Notes: generated by a model not told the origin, from the letters alone. 64,000 nucleotides of DNA from Adiantum capillus-veneris (GCA_014529385.2 CM043955.1:143167640-143231639); one strand, 5' to 3'; shown: positions 1-13,298, numbered from the stretch's first letter. Program-made: numbers and translations.

Positions 1-843
1 GTCTTACCGCCTCTTAGTACCTTGTCTTCATGTCGGAGAATGGACTCGGGCTGCAGCACCTCTTCTTGGTCCTTGATCTCCGGTGGGTCTTTAGTAGTTG
101 GTTCTTGAGGTGGCTCTCCTTCGTAAGGCTTTAATAGGCTCACATGGAAAGCATTCTGTATGAGCCAATGATTGGGAAACTTGAGTTGATAGGCCATCTC
201 ATTGATTGGCCTAAGAATCTGGAAGGGACCATAGTACCTTTTTGCTAGTTTAGCATAGTACTTTTGGTGTCCCGTAGGATTCTTGCCCGTCGTGTGCCTT
301 AATCGAGCCTTGGGAAATTTTAATAAGACCCAATCATTTTCTTTAAAGGCTTGGGCTCTTCTGTGCTTATCAGCAGCAGCCTTTTTCCTTTGTTGTGAGA
401 TAGAGATAGGATCCTTAATATTTTGAAAAGATTCTTGTAGGTCTCGGCTATACTCATCTGCAACGAAGATCTTCCCATGTACCTTAAGTAGCAAGGGACT
501 TTTTGATCTTCCCTCAATTACCTCGAAAGGTGCTTTTCCCATGGAAGTATGTATAGTGTTATTGTAAGCATACTCCACTAAGGGTAAGTACTTCTCCCAT
601 TAGGATCTTTGATCTACTTCCGTTACATAGGCTTTTAGTAGATCGAGAATTGTTATGTTAGCTATTTCACTTTGGCCATCCGTTTGTGGATGATAGGCCG
701 AAGAGAAGTTTAGCCTTGTCCCTAAATTCCAAAGAGACCCTTCTAGAAATTACTGGTCATCTAGGATCTCTATCCGACACTATGGACATTGGCAAGCCAT
801 GGTACTTGAAAATTTGTGAAATGAAGAGGGTTTCCATTTGATG
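1..843 (-). pseudogene. Integrase 3' part and chromodomain-like tail of Gypsy-1
   Basis: Translated from 843 leftward, this continues the integrase core interrupted at 4366. A SDRDPR catalytic-core segment lies near 770, then an AYHPQTDGQSE segment with the catalytic Glu near 665-690, then a C-terminal domain with GPFQILRPI and FHVSLLKPY motifs (about 120-230), and a tail beginning VLQPESILRHED that resembles a chromodomain start. Single-base shifts between about 690 and 775 and a stop near 603 break the frame. The product would be the strand-transfer enzyme of the element. The chromodomain call is tentative because the domain runs off the window. Confidence 0.75.
834..843. repeat. Left copy of 10-bp target-site duplication of insertion X
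   Basis: CCATTTGATG here is repeated exactly at 4356-4365. Removing one copy plus the DNA between them restores an uninterrupted integrase reading frame in Gypsy-1. Confidence 0.8.
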
Positions 844-897
844 AGTCCTACCATATGGTGAGCGAATATTTCCGAGCAAGAAAATAATCGAGCGAGA

Positions 898-1021
<124 letters not shown>

Positions 1022-2714
1022 AAGTGGGCTTCTCCCTGACTCCCTCAAAGGAAACATGTCTAGTCATAGATAAACTAAGTATGTGGTACTGTCACATAAA
1101 TGAATCAATAGGTCATACTTCTGAGATGTAGAAAAGTTTCTTCCTCTCCTCAATGAAATCAAGTGGACTCGCACCTCTTATATGCCCCATGAAGATCATA
1201 GAGTATTCGCACTGCAAACACAAAAACAACAGTAATGGCTTGAAACACATTATATGATTGATATTGATTGAATTTCCATTAAATGTAAAAGCATGCTTTA
1301 CTCAGTGCAATCACCCAAGAATTCAAGATAGCCAAAAGAAATAAACCATAATGAAATGACTAATAGTCAAGTCTAATTATTGCGACCCTCCATACTGCAT
1401 CATCTTTACAACAAGAAAAGGGCAATGTTTTCACTGTAACCAAGCTATCAATAGATACTTAATCAAAAAATTGGAATGGACAATCACCGTGTTGCAATGA
1501 CACATGCCCATGAAGGGTCATCTCTCCAATTATTTTCTTCCTCTCTCTAGTGTGTTTTCTATGATGAAAACAGAGCATGTCATGTTTGTGGATCTTGAAA
1601 CTTGAGAGCAACAATGCTTGTTTTGTCATAAAAATAGAAAAAAAAAATCCTATTTCCATCTCTTTGTATTGCTTATAACCATCTGTGCTACCGACACGGA
1701 TGGGAACATGCAATGGAAGGTGACAAAGAAAGGAGTTTGTGAGCACTAGCTTTGGTTTTTGGGTAAAGAGGACTAGCAACCATTCAAGGTAGCACGAATG
1801 GCTATGTGCAATTCTTTATGGTAGAAGAGTGTCATCATAGGTCATTAAAATTAAGCATAATTTGTAATTTTTGGTGTGTGTTAATAATATTTTCCTCTCT
1901 TGCTGTGTCTTTATCCATCAATATTGTCAAGAGAGTTGGCAAAACTATGTCCTCTCTCTCATCCTTTCTAGTGCAATCAAAGGATGACAACATTTTTGAT
2001 GGGTACAGCTTTACGCAAGCCAACCACTACTGCTCACAATTGCTCAAGTAAGCAAAAATGCTACTCTTGTTGCATGTGAAAGTGCTCTTAGTAAGCAAAT
2101 TATAGTAGAATATTAACTCAAAGGTGTCTTCATGCACTAAAAAAAATCATTAAATCTTGTTAATATTTGCGCCATGCAAATTAAAGGGTAGAAAATGCAA
2201 CTGCATGTACCCATCCGCGCCGGCTTGTATTAAACACTTACATTCACACTATCAATTGCCTATAGACATCCACGCCGGTGTGGATGGCTACAGGCAAAAC
2301 TCTTGCAGAAACTCAGATTGCAGCGTTGCCATTCTAGAGCCGCCAAGCTTCAACTTTGAAGCCGCCATGTGCTTGGCTTTGAGACTTGCCAATCTGGACT
2401 CTGATCGATTACGAGGTGACTTGATCTTCCACCAAACACGAAGGAACAGCCACATGGTAGGTTCGCCTAGCCAAAAGCGCATGGAGCATTGCCCACTTGC
2501 AAGTGTGGGAGCATCGGCCACTCAGTACGTGCCCTACAATATTGGAGTAGCTTGTGCATGCTGTATATTTCAGGCACCCATCAACGTCACTTATGCCTTG
2601 GATTACTCAGCAATCAACATTGCAGCTATTGCGTATATAGGTGTGCAACGAATTGGGCAAAGGCATGTGCATGCTCGTTCGTTTGCAGACTCTTGAGGAG
2701 AAAGATTCGTCCAG

Positions 2715-2849
<135 letters not shown>

Positions 2850-4355
2850 CTAGTGCTCTTCATACCGGCTACGGATACATCCCAAGCTGCCTACAAGTCT
2901 CGCATGGCCTTATTTTCTACTCTCCATCAAGACTGTAATTTTTTTTGAAAATATGTCAGTATGTTAACCAATCGGGGGAACCATGTCTCTCATCTCGCAA
3001 GGCATTACTGGGTTTTCTACTCACATCCATCAAGGGAAAGGCAAGGGGTCGCGAATACAAAAATCTCTTTCCAAACCTCACACAACTCCTCCCCATGTTT
3101 TTTTAAAAAGGAATTTTCAAAATTCGAGCTGATTTTTGATATTTTACATTATTTTAGGCGGGACATTTCTTTTTCCTCTTGCTCTCAAGCAGCATTTTTG
3201 AATTTCAAAGGAGCACGATTGTAAGCCGAGACACACTTTTCCCAAATAGTGGTGCTATTGAACATGAGATGAGTAGAAAGTTGTGACCACCACCATGGGT
3301 GATAGAGAAAGGCCATGGCGACCTTTCTATAGGGCAACTCACACGTGCATTGAGCCTCGTCCGACCATGGAGACCTCTTCTATAGGGCTTCAGTCTAGCA
3401 GTGCCTTCTATCAACCTTTATTCATCTTTAAATTCACACTTTAGTGTTAGAACTTAGATGTTGAGGAGCTTCAACTTGGGAAAAATGTTATTTCTTCAAT
3501 TAATTGAAGCACCCTCTTGATCATGAGGGACCAATGTTCTAGTCTCTTCTAGAAAAGTGTGTCAACTTAGCCTTGAGCTAGTCAGAAATTTAGTACAATC
3601 GGTTGAGAGCAGAGTGAAATGATTTTTTTTATATTAGATTTAGCAATAAAATATTGTAAATATAAAATATAGTTCAATTTGCAAAAAATTTCACTTAAGT
3701 ATTTTCTATAGAGGGATTTGTGTATGTTTGGGATAAATATTTTTCATGAACACGAATGAGGATATTCTATTAACGAGCTATTGTAAACAACAACCACTAT
3801 AAAGGAATACCAGAAAACCAAAGCAATTAAATGTACATTTAAAACCTTGGTAGGGGTTATCCTCGTTTGCTGGAAGAAGTGCTTTGTGGTGCATCACGAT
3901 GTGCCATCGATTGCCTTTAGAATTTCCACCATGAGAGTTATTTTCTTCCCCCTAGAAAAGTTTCACTTTCATTGTTGAATACCTAGCTCCCTTAGCTTAG
4001 AATTGTGTAACAATTGGAAGTACCACCCTTCCCTTTCCAACTTTTGCTAGAGAATAGCTTCACATGGATAGGCATATCCCTATCCTTGGTCCTAGTCTTG
4101 GCTATAAGCGTGCATTGATGTTGGAATGCAGAATGTTTTGGAAGCACAAGTGAACTTTGGAGGCTTTAAAAATAGATGATCGAGAAGATGCACATGTGAA
4201 GTTGGAGCCATAGAAATAGATAATGGAAAAGATGCTTTCTTACTTAATCCTAAATTGCATCAATTATACAATGTGGATATATTCAAGGTGCTTTGCCAGA
4301 TATTTCTCGGTTTTGTGTTAGCTCGGAATGGCTTGCTTGGAGTTTGGGCTTCCTC

Positions 4356-4365
4356 CCATTTGATG
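4356..4365. repeat. Right copy of 10-bp target-site duplication of insertion X
   Basis: Exact repeat of 834-843; marks the right boundary of insertion X. Confidence 0.8.
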
Positions 4366-6410
4366 GGCTTTGATAGTCTTTTTGACAGGTATAAAATGAG
4401 CTTGTTTACTGAACCTGTCAACTATCGTCCATATTCCTGTATTCCCATGGATAGACTTAGGCAATCCAAAGATAAAATCCATGGATATGCTCTCCCATGG
4501 TGAATTAGGGATTGGCAAGGGTTGAAGCAATCAAGGTTGCTTCCCTCTATCAAATTTTGTCTTTTGGCATACCACACATTTAGAAACATACTCTTGTATG
4601 TTCACTTTCATGGTAGGCCAATAGAAATATGTTACAATTCCCTTTAAGGTAGACTGAATCCCTCTATGCCCCGCATAAGGAGGAGCATGAGATTCATACA
4701 TTACTTTCTCACGTAGTGAGTTAGTAATGCATAGTCTATTGCCATAAAGAAGATAACCATCTTGTAAAGTAAATGGTTCTTCTTTCTTCCCTAATGCAAG
4801 GGCTGAAATCACATCTCTAAAATCGGGATCAATAGCATACTCATCTATCATTGAAGATAGATCATTGTGAGTTGCTATGGAAACCGCATTCACTCTCGGC
4901 CGTCTTGAGAGTGCATCAGCTACTTGATTATGCTTGCCAGCAATGTGAGCAATATGAAAATGAAATTGCGAAAGGAAATTTGCCCACCTCATTTGTTTAT
5001 CGGAGAGCTTGGTCTGAGTCATGAAGTACTTAAGACTTTGGTGATCCGTTCGCAGAATGAAAGGAGTCCCCAATAAATAGTGCTTCCATGAGTCTAAGGC
5101 ATGTAGAACTGCAAGGAGTTCCTTTTCATATATGCCTAGAGCTTGCTCAACAGGGTCGAGCCTTCAACTTTCATAGCCTATGGCGTGCCCTTCTTGAAAC
5201 AAAACAGCTCCAAGGAAATCACCACAAGCATCACATTGGACCTCAAATGGTTTTGAGAGATCCGGTAGTGTAAGCACAGGTTGAGAGATAAGCTTTTCTT
5301 TAAGCTTTTCAGAAGCATTGTTCTCCTTAGCAGACCATGTATACCTAACGCTTTTCTTTGTTAGGTCATGTAATGGTCCCGCAATTTGTGAGAACTTTTC
5401 TATGAAGCGTCTATAGTATGCACACATACCTATAAAGCTTCTTAGTTCATGAAGATTCTTTGGTTTAGGCCATCCTTTTGTTACCTCTAACTTTGATGGA
5501 TCCATTTGGATGCCATCTTGAGAGATAATGTGACCTAAATACTGAATCTCTTGCAAGAAAAATTCACTTTTCTTTCGATTAACATAAACTTTATTCTCTC
5601 TTAAAACTTAAAATATTACCTGGAGGTGTTTCTTGTGTTCGTCTAATGAATTAGAGTAGATGATAATATCATCAAAGAACACTCCAGTGAAGGTTCGATG
5701 AGGCCTGAACAGCTTCTCCATCAAGCGGTTGAATGTGGCTGGTGCATTGGTCAAGCCAAAAGGCATGACAATGTATTCGTAAAGACCAAACGTGGTGCGA
5801 AATGCAGTCTTTACAATGTCTTGATCAACTATCCTTATTTGATGATAGACACTTTTAAGGTCAATCCTATTGAAGTAGGTTGATCCTTGTAGCTTATCAA
5901 ATAGGTCTTCTACCCGTGGAACGGGAAACCTATTTTTGATAGTGATCCTATTTATTACTCTATAGTTGACACACATACGATATGTGCCGTCTTTCTTTTG
6001 CACTAATAGCACAGGTGAGCAAAATGGAGATGAGCTAGGCCTAACCATGCCCTTCTCAACTAACTCATGCACTTGCCGAATAATCTCCTCTTGAGAAACT
6101 CTATAAGGAGGTTTGTTAGGCGGTGAACTTCCTGGAAGAAGTTCAATTGCATGGTCATCATTACCTTGTTTAGGAGGTAGCTCACAAGGGATGTCGTCAA
6201 TAAAGACATCTTGAAACCCCTTGAGAAAATTGGATAACTCTAATTCCTTTTGGTTGCTTTTATTTTCTTTTGCTAAAGCATTAGGTTCATTTTGAGAATC
6301 TTTAACAAAAATCATGTACACAAAAATAGAGCTCTTTATTGACTTGTTGAAAGCTGGTGTATGTACAATGGGGTAGCATCTATTTACATGTCTTTTTCCC
6401 TGAACTTAAA
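4366..6410 (-). pseudogene. Gypsy-1 pol: RT, RNase H, integrase 5' half
   Basis: Minus-strand pol. RT occupies about 6,150-5,560, with the VQKKDGTYRMCVNYR palm entry, [12 protein letters not shown] and the catalytic FFDDIIIYS box near 5,660. The thumb/connection (LGHIISQDGI, about 5,540) leads to RNase H (FEVQCDACGDFLGAVL near 5,230; RTDHQSLKYF near 5,040; ADALSRR near 4,910). The integrase zinc module H-x3-H/C-x2-C (HAPPYAGHRG, CVVCQ) lies at about 4,690-4,570, and the core start ([11 protein letters not shown]) at about 4,490. The frame shifts near 5,560-5,610 and 5,073-5,164. A TGA at 4531-4533 lies in frame where a sense codon is expected. Insertion X then separates the rest of the integrase. 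Not functional. Confidence 0.9.
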
Positions 6411-8247
6411 GGAGAATCTCCTTTTAAGGAATTTAACATTGGCAGCCAGGCGGTCAAACCATGGTGCCCCTAGGATTACATCCTCATGCTTGAGAGGAGA
6501 GATAAAGAAGTCCTCTTTGTCCACATAGCTTTGGACATGAAGCCTCAATTTCCCGATTAAGGGAGTGACTGAATCTTCTTGCCCCTTGAAAGCATTGTCT
6601 GCGGGTAGGACATCTCCCATCTCGTAGGCTTGTATGCCTAGCTTGGTGGCCAACTCTATAGATATAAAATTGTGAGTAGAACCAGGGTCAAAGAGAATAA
6701 AAGCATCATGTTCTCTTACCTTTCCCCAATCATGGAATAGAGGAGATCCTTTGTGGTGAGTTTGGTGAGTCTCATCCTCTTGGATTTCAACCAAGGTAGC
6801 TCTAGGAGGATCTTGGCGGTTGTTCTTTTGGGGACAAGCGCGGTACGCATGCCCTTGTTCGCCGCACCTGAAACACCGGTTATCCTTGCGATAACGCTCA
6901 AGCTCTTCGGGAGAGAGTTTGTTTTTACCTTTGTAAACTCCCTTCTCTTTAGCTTTGTTGGAGTTGCCCTTAGGAGACTTTTGGACATTGTCCTTCCCCT
7001 TAGGCTCGTTGGAACCCTTGTTTTCCGTGGGCTTATTATTTCTTTTAGCCCCTGTTTGGAAATTGATTCGAGAGGCCACCATAGTATGGTGTATTACCGC
7101 CGATATGGTACGTGGCCTTTGGGAGTTGACATACTCCGCAATTTCTTCGGTTAAGTCGGCACAAAATTGTTGCTTTTGCTCTCCAAAATCCAACTTTTTG
7201 AAGACAGTGGCTTTGAGTTGTAGGTCCCAAAACTTGTCTACATATTTGTGGATGGATTCATAGGGAGAGAGCTTTAAGCTTCGCCATTCGGTGAGTACTT
7301 TGTCTTTGGCATTGGTGGCCAAAAACTGCTTCATAATGGAAGCTCTTAAAGCTTTCCATGTTCGTGGAGCTTCACCGTTGGCTCGTAGGCTAGACCACCA
7401 TGCCTGGAGGACTTTTGAAATGCATAACCAAGACTTTTTCCGTAGCACCAAAGGTGCCATCATAGGTAAGGAAAGAGATGCTCTTCCCTCCCTCTTTGAA
7501 CTTCTTGAGCTTGGACAACCTCTTCCACGCGGCATAGGATTTCCTATGGCCTCTTCTTTTTGCTGGTTCAAAGGTTGCACCATCACTTTCTTCAGAAAGT
7601 GAAGAATTTGAGGAAGGTGGAGAAGAGGGTGACCTATTTCTCGCCTTTTTCTTGTCTTGATCTTCGTCGTCTTCACCATCACTTTCATAAGAGGAAGAGG
7701 ATGAAGAAGATGGAGAAGAGGGTGTCCTTTTTCTCGCCTTTTTCTTCTCTTGATTTTTGTCATCCCTCTTTGAATTATGGCGTGGAGAAGGGTGCGATGG
7801 TCTTCTCCGTTTTGGAGGTGTTAGAGAGCGTTTAGCCCGCCGTCTTCGTGGAGCCATCTCCGTCGAGGTGGTGGGAGACTCACTTCTTTCTCGTTCCTTC
7901 GGTGGAGGCTCTTGAGTTCTCCTTTGGGAAGGAGATGCATCATCAAAAAGTAAATTCTTGAGCCCTTCGTATGGATTCTCTTCTTCTTCCCGAATCGGAG
8001 AGAGACCTCTTTTGGAAGTCTCACAAGGAGTCTTCCTAGGTGTTCTCTCATCATGGTGGTGAGCTTGGAGAATCCCATGAGCACGGAGCTGCCGTTGCAC
8101 TTCACTTTGGAGAGATGGATTGCCCATGGCTTGTTGAAGCCTAGAAACAAGATAGTTAACAAGCATCGGGGCATCATTAGTAGATTGCTCATTAGCAAAA
8201 TCAAAGTTATCAACATTAATTTCACTCTCTTTACTATTGTTAGCCAT
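6384..8247 (-). pseudogene. Gypsy-1 gag and aspartic protease
   Basis: The ATG at 8247 opens a 285-codon frame (MANNSKES...). After about 90 residues comes a basic, Ser/Arg-rich stretch with two similar KKKAR-(K/N)R-(T/S)PSSP blocks followed by poly-Ser and acidic runs. The frame then shifts near 7,390-7,430 into a second frame with the gag core (WWSSLRANGEAP, SIHKYVDKFWDL), a CX2CX4HX4C zinc knuckle (CFRCGEQGHAYRAC, about 6,890-6,850), and an aspartic protease with LFDPGSTHNFIS (Pro replaces Ser in D-S-G, as in many plant Ty3 elements) near 6,690. It ends at TAA/TAG near 6,384 just before pol, which is one base out of frame. Gag forms the particle and the protease cleaves the polyprotein. 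Confidence 0.88.
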
Positions 8248-8636
8248 TATAACAACTTTTAGGTGTACTTTGGCACTTCAAGCCCTAGTTACTACTTCTC
8301 TTTACCCCTTTAGAAAAAGCACTCAAGCTATTGTACCCGTGGCTCGAATACCATTAATTGCAAGGAATAGAAGAGAGGGTCGTTCAACACCAAAACAGCA
8401 CCGGCTCCTGTCAAGCTTCTAATAGCTCAATAGTGGTTAAGCCGTAGGCAAGCCCCGTAGGACTCCACTATTAAGACCATAGCTCTCGATGGTGATGCCC
8501 TGTTAACTGCACGAAGGCAGGCGCACTGCAAGGCTGAAAAATCCCTATTCTACTTACTCACAGGCAATTAATAATACCAACCATTTATAGCTAGCTTGAG
8601 GACCTCCCTTCTTGAGCAAGAAAAGAGAAAGCTTGT

Positions 8637-8648
8637 GCTCTGATACCA
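8637..8648 (-). other. Primer binding site of Gypsy-1 (tRNA-iMet type)
   Basis: Minus strand reads TGGTATCAGAGC, the classic complement of the initiator tRNA-Met 3' end, one base inside the LTR edge at 8650. Confidence 0.9.
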
Positions 8649-9442
8649 ATGTAACATTTAATGGCCCAAAAACTTGTGTGTAGAAGAAATTAGCAGGAAC
8701 ATAGTGGGCATTTCATTAAGATAGATTCCTAATGAGAATTACAAAAGTGCTTGGGTGGAGAGAGCAAAAAAAAGTATAACACCTAGTGAGATAGCATAAA
8801 CAATACTTTCAAAAGAGAGAGAAATTAAGCTATTGACAATAGTTGAGGACCAAATTTACATGGAGCCAGTCCCCCCTCCAAAAGGCTTTGTATTATGGTT
8901 TCTCCCATCAAGAGAGACATTGTACAATACAATTCTTTGTGTTCCTTCAAGACTAGCTAGTGCAATGAAGATGAAAGCTTCATGCACCAAGCAAAATACT
9001 TCTCAAACACAACATCAATTATCTCCAGTCTCACACCCAAGACCTCACACACCTTCGAAGATGGTGAGAGCTAGCAGGGTATGAGAGTAGATTGAGAGGA
9101 AGAAGGAGTATTCTTACGAGAAAGATGTACATCTCCTCACATAATCACTCATATTAGCATAGCTTAGCTTAGTAATAAGCATGCTAGAGGAGATGGGCAT
9201 GCATTGAAGCTTGGCTCTTGGTTGGATTTGCATCACAAAGCCAAGAGTTATTGGTGTAGGCCTCCCTTCTCACAAGCTTGGAGTAGGTGATAAGCTTTCC
9301 ATTAAAGCTTGAGAAGGAGAGAGAGTCTTCTTTACTTCAGACATGAGATTATGTAAGTGTGTGTGTGATAATTCCTTGTAAAAATCAGCCCCCCCTCTCT
9401 CTCTTGGTCGACCCCTCTTGCTATTTGCTCATGCTCCACTCT

Positions 9443-9776
9443 CATTGGACCTCCCTAGGGCTAACCAATGATAATTAAGCAGTATAAGTGATAGCCTTCT
9501 AACATGTGTCCCCCTTTCCCCTTTTGTAAGAGCTTGATGTAATTAATAAATGCAACCAAACTCTCATTGGACCCCTTTGCCTCCTGGCCAATAGGAATCA
9601 GGCAAGCCATTGGGCTGCTAAATGCTCATTGGACCCCTTGGGAGACTGTCCAATAGTCTTCTAGAGAGCTTAATTCTCATTGTTTATTTTATTAAGTGTT
9701 TTAAAATTAATTACACTAGATTTACTCTAGCCTAATTCTCATTGTTTCACCTCCAAGGCCATCCAATAGGAATTGG
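9443..9776. promoter_or_regulatory. CCAAT/ATTGG cluster in Gypsy-1 LTR
   Basis: About nine CCAAT pentamers on either strand lie within roughly 330 bp. Several are arranged as CTCATTGGACC followed 15-20 bp later by CCAATAG (near 9443/9464, 9566/9588, 9628/9650). They sit in the presumed U3 promoter half. CCAAT boxes bind NF-Y in plants; activity here is inference. Confidence 0.45.
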
Positions 9777-9845
9777 GTACACCTTGTGGGCATCTGGGCT
9801 AGGGAGCTGACATGTGTCCCTCATTCCCTTTGTGTAAAGGGAGCT

Positions 9846-9869
9846 TGTGTGTGTGTGTGTGTGTGTGTG
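9846..9869. repeat. (TG)12 microsatellite in Gypsy-1 LTR
   Basis: 24-bp pure TG tract. Confidence 0.95.
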
Positions 9870-10204
9870 AATTTCTCTCTCAGCCCCTACAAGCAAGGCT
9901 CGCCCCCTCCTATGTAGGGATTTGTAAAGACTTTTGGGAGACACACAAAACATCCAACTCCCCCCATGGTTGACCTTTGGATACAACCTTTGAATTTTGG
10001 AACCTTAGCATTTTGGAAGTCTTAATAGGCTGTACCTTAGGGTCTTTTTAGCCCATTGTTGCACATGGCTCTTTTGCAGATGGCCCCCCTTTGGATCCCT
10101 ATTTTCCCTCCTTTGGATCCCTAATGTGGCCGGTCTGCTAGCTTAACCAATATTCTAGCTTTTTCTCCTCTCGCACTTCCCCATATTAAATGATCAGTTT
10201 AACA

Positions 10205-11221
10205 TGAGAAAATCATTTAGGAGAATTAGATATTGATTATTATGACAAAGAAGAGAAGATTCCATGTGCCCTTTGTGTTTCCAACTATAGCAGTGGGAAG
10301 TATGTAGTACGTCCAACTCTTCGTCGGCTCCTTGCAAGTACCCTCTGGTGCTAGAGCTCAAAGAACTCCAAATTACACAACAAGGCAGCACTATCATTGG
10401 TCTTGCCTCTACACCCTTCTTCGCCAAAGTGACCATGTTGCACTTATCATCCCATTTCAAAGGTCTGCACATAACAGGAAACAAAGACTAGTGGTCTTTG
10501 TTACCAAAGTTTGTCATCCATCGTGGCTAGAACAAATGCAAAAGGAACTTGAACACGAGGCTTAGTCGATAAACAAGGAACAACATATACAATTATTGAT
10601 GGTATACATGATCGTAGTTGTGCACACGGTAGCCACCACAAAGATCGCAAGGATAGATATGATGGGCATCGTGGTATAGGATTCACTTTGCAAAGCTTGC
10701 GAGAGTGAAAGAAGGGAGAATTTTGTAAGATGCCCACATTTGGCCGATGTTCAAAGCTTCCATCACAAACTAACATATCAGCTAATCACGACAACCCATA
10801 TGCTAACCAAATTTTAGTTATGCTGTGAGATATTGGTCCACATAAGCTCTAGGACGTATATCACCCTTTGAAAAGCTTCAATCATAACCACAACATCTAC
10901 ATCATGCTAGGTACTTGCCCTTCGTGTGTATTCCCAATAGCCTTAAATATTTATCTTTGATTCCTTTATGCCCTAGACTGCATCACAATATTTTGTCTCA
11001 AGATAGATAGGGCTATAATATTACGATAAAGATACCCACATGAGGGATTTGACTAAAATTCTCTTGTAGCTTCCAACTGAAACCCTTTAGTGCTCTCCCT
11101 ACTGTGTGAAGGGACTTCTATCTCCATTATTGGAATGAGGTTATAGCTATGCACGTAGTCTCCACTGAGAAGGAGAAACTTTCCATGAACCATTGGCCCA
11201 ACGATGTATGATTATACCTAT
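10205..11221. other. Unassigned DNA between Gypsy-1 and Gypsy-2
   Basis: No recognised coding, RNA or repeat signal; short open frames on both strands look random. It may be the pre-insertion host DNA or an eroded element. Confidence 0.5.
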
Positions 11222-11787
11222 TGTTGGAGTGCGTACGTCTCCAGGGTCGATCGGGAAAGCGTCGGGTTTTGGGCTGTAGATAGTCAGTGAGTACAGCCTC
11301 AAACCAAGGGAATTCGGTGTGGATAAGTAAAATTTAAGGGTAATTAAGAGTGTTTTAGAGAGACAAATACACTTGGGAACACAATTTATGGTTAAAATAA
11401 GATATGGACAATTGACTGATGTTGGTGAATAATATTTGCCATCGATGGTATGCCTGTTGATTTGCAAACCCCTAATAAGAAAATCCTAACCCGGTGAAAG
11501 CAAACTGTAATCGCCAGGTAAACTCTCTGCTTGTTGCCCTCCTGTCTCCTAATCCCCTTTCCCTTGTCAACCTTCTGTTTCCACTCCAATCTCCTCCTTT
11601 GCCGAAGCTATGTCTAAGAAAGAGCTTCTACCTTTTGCTTTACTTAATCGAGAGAGAGCAAGAGAGAGATTGGAGCCAAGACCTTTCCTTCACCTCTCGT
11701 GGAGTGCCTCTCCTTCCCTTCAACTCCACCAAGATTGAGGTCTGAGCTTCTCTCTTCTTTCACCTTCCCTCCTGTGTGCCTCCCCTC

Positions 11788-11871
<84 letters not shown>

Positions 11872-13286
11872 TCAACTTCAAGAGCTTCCTCCCACCCTCC
11901 TCCACCCTTCATGTTCTACATCCCCCTCTCCTCCTCACGTTCCTCCTCCTATTTTCCCCCCCTTCCCTTGCATGTTTACAAGAACTCTCTATAAATATCC
12001 TCCCCTCCCTAAGAAATGACAGTGCCATCGTTGCTAGGGAGCATAAAAAACTGCTCCTGTTGAGCAGCATCAAACTCGCCGACAATGGCACCAAATCCTT
12101 GTGCAAGTGACCTCCCAAGTGCTTTTTGCTTCATGGCCATGCATGTCCGAGCATCGTAGAACCAATTTGTCTCCTTCCTTGCTGCATGTGCTACCCTCAC
12201 CATGCTCTCCTTCATTTTCTCTCCCCATTCACACACATGGTGTGTGTTATTTTCAAACGGGCGGCCAATTCTCCTTTTTTCCTTTGGGCGGCCCTAAGGT
12301 CCCTTGCCTTGGGCGGCCTTTGACATTTTGACTCATAAAGCCACCACATTTGGCATGCACATCAACCAAGGTAGTGCCAAGCATGATGTCTAGCAGCCCC
12401 AAAACCACAATTTCGTGGTGAATTATGTCCGCCATACAGTTTCTTGCGTAAATCCACATGCCTTCAAGATGCATGCTTGCATCTATGGAGAGACCCTCAC
12501 TTTGCATTTGTTGAAAACACACCAGAGCTTCTGGCCTTGCCTTTGTGGGGAAAATCCTGCAATCAATGCATCCCAAGAGACGACATTTCGAACAGGAAGC
12601 TGGTCAAGCACTCAATGTGCTCTCTGAAGTGCATTAACTTCCCATAACATTGTCGTCGAGCTCCATTATTGAGCTCCTTTATTGACAACCAAACACTGCA
12701 TGAGATGAAATACCAAACGAGATGCTCCTCAAACACTCATGGATCTATTAAGTGCACAATAGTCTAAAACCTGGCTGAAGCTCAAAAACTCCCAAATGGC
12801 ACATTGATCGAGGCGATTAAACTGGACAGAGCTGGCCCTCTCGAGGAAACTTAAACTGACAATATCTTGACAACCAAAACTTCGATAGCCAATCTGAAAA
12901 GAACAATGCTCTCCACAAAGTGAGCACTTCAGCCCCATGCATTCATATCAACTTTGACCCTTCATCAACAGCAGTTACCCAATCGGGTACAGATCTGCAA
13001 TCAATCCCAGCTTCAAATTGCCATATCTTCTTAATCGTAGCTCCAATTGACGAGCTGTAAAGGCAAGCATGGAGAGCACGTCAAACACTACAAATTTGGC
13101 TTATAAAATCACATTTTGGCAGCATAATTTACAGCTCTATTTCTAGGCACCGAAACCCACATTTAGCACACATCTGAGTCCTCTTACTGACATAATAGTT
13201 GTTAACATTGTTTGTAAGTTTGGCAAAACGTCTAATATGTATGCAAATTTGTATCTTTCACCCCATGCCTACAAAGCGGCACGACA
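11222..13286 (-). repeat. 3' LTR of Gypsy-2 (2,065 bp)
   Basis: On the minus strand it begins TGTCGTGCC immediately after a polypurine tract. Its inner left edge on the plus strand is TGTTGGAG, matching TGTCGAGCG in the other copy, so the inferred ends are TGTCG...CGACA. The block 11265-11790 aligns with 63435-64000. It contains a 77-bp (GA)n tract and a pyrimidine-rich stretch (11,880-12,010). The plus-strand flank at 11217-11221 is CCTAT; its partner lies beyond the window. Confidence 0.8.
11791..11867. repeat. (GA)38 microsatellite in Gypsy-2 LTR
   Basis: 77-bp pure GA tract. The other LTR copy stops at the window edge just before the corresponding position. Confidence 0.98.
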
Positions 13287-13298
13287 TCCACCCCCTCT
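13287..13298 (-). other. Polypurine tract of Gypsy-2
   Basis: Minus strand reads AGAGGGGGTGGA directly before the LTR's TGTCG start; the usual plus-strand priming site. Confidence 0.75.

Larger units (their letters stand above)
8650..10204 (-). repeat. 5' LTR of Gypsy-1
   Basis: The left edge (TGTAACATTT on the plus strand) abuts the primer site and is well supported. The right edge is inferred from the nearest suitable ...AACA ending at 10204, giving TGTTA...TTACA ends on the minus strand. No second LTR is visible to prove it. The LTR includes a cluster of CCAAT pentamers and a GT tract. No convincing open frame. Confidence 0.6.

Noticed and set aside
2157-2696. 179-codon ORF in insertion X as a gene
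   Set aside because: No recognisable domain, and an overlapping opposite-strand ORF looks equally plausible; left as part of the insertion.
10194-10776. Short opposing ORFs between Gypsy-1 and Gypsy-2
   Set aside because: Under 100 codons, overlapping on both strands, no motif or composition suggesting coding.
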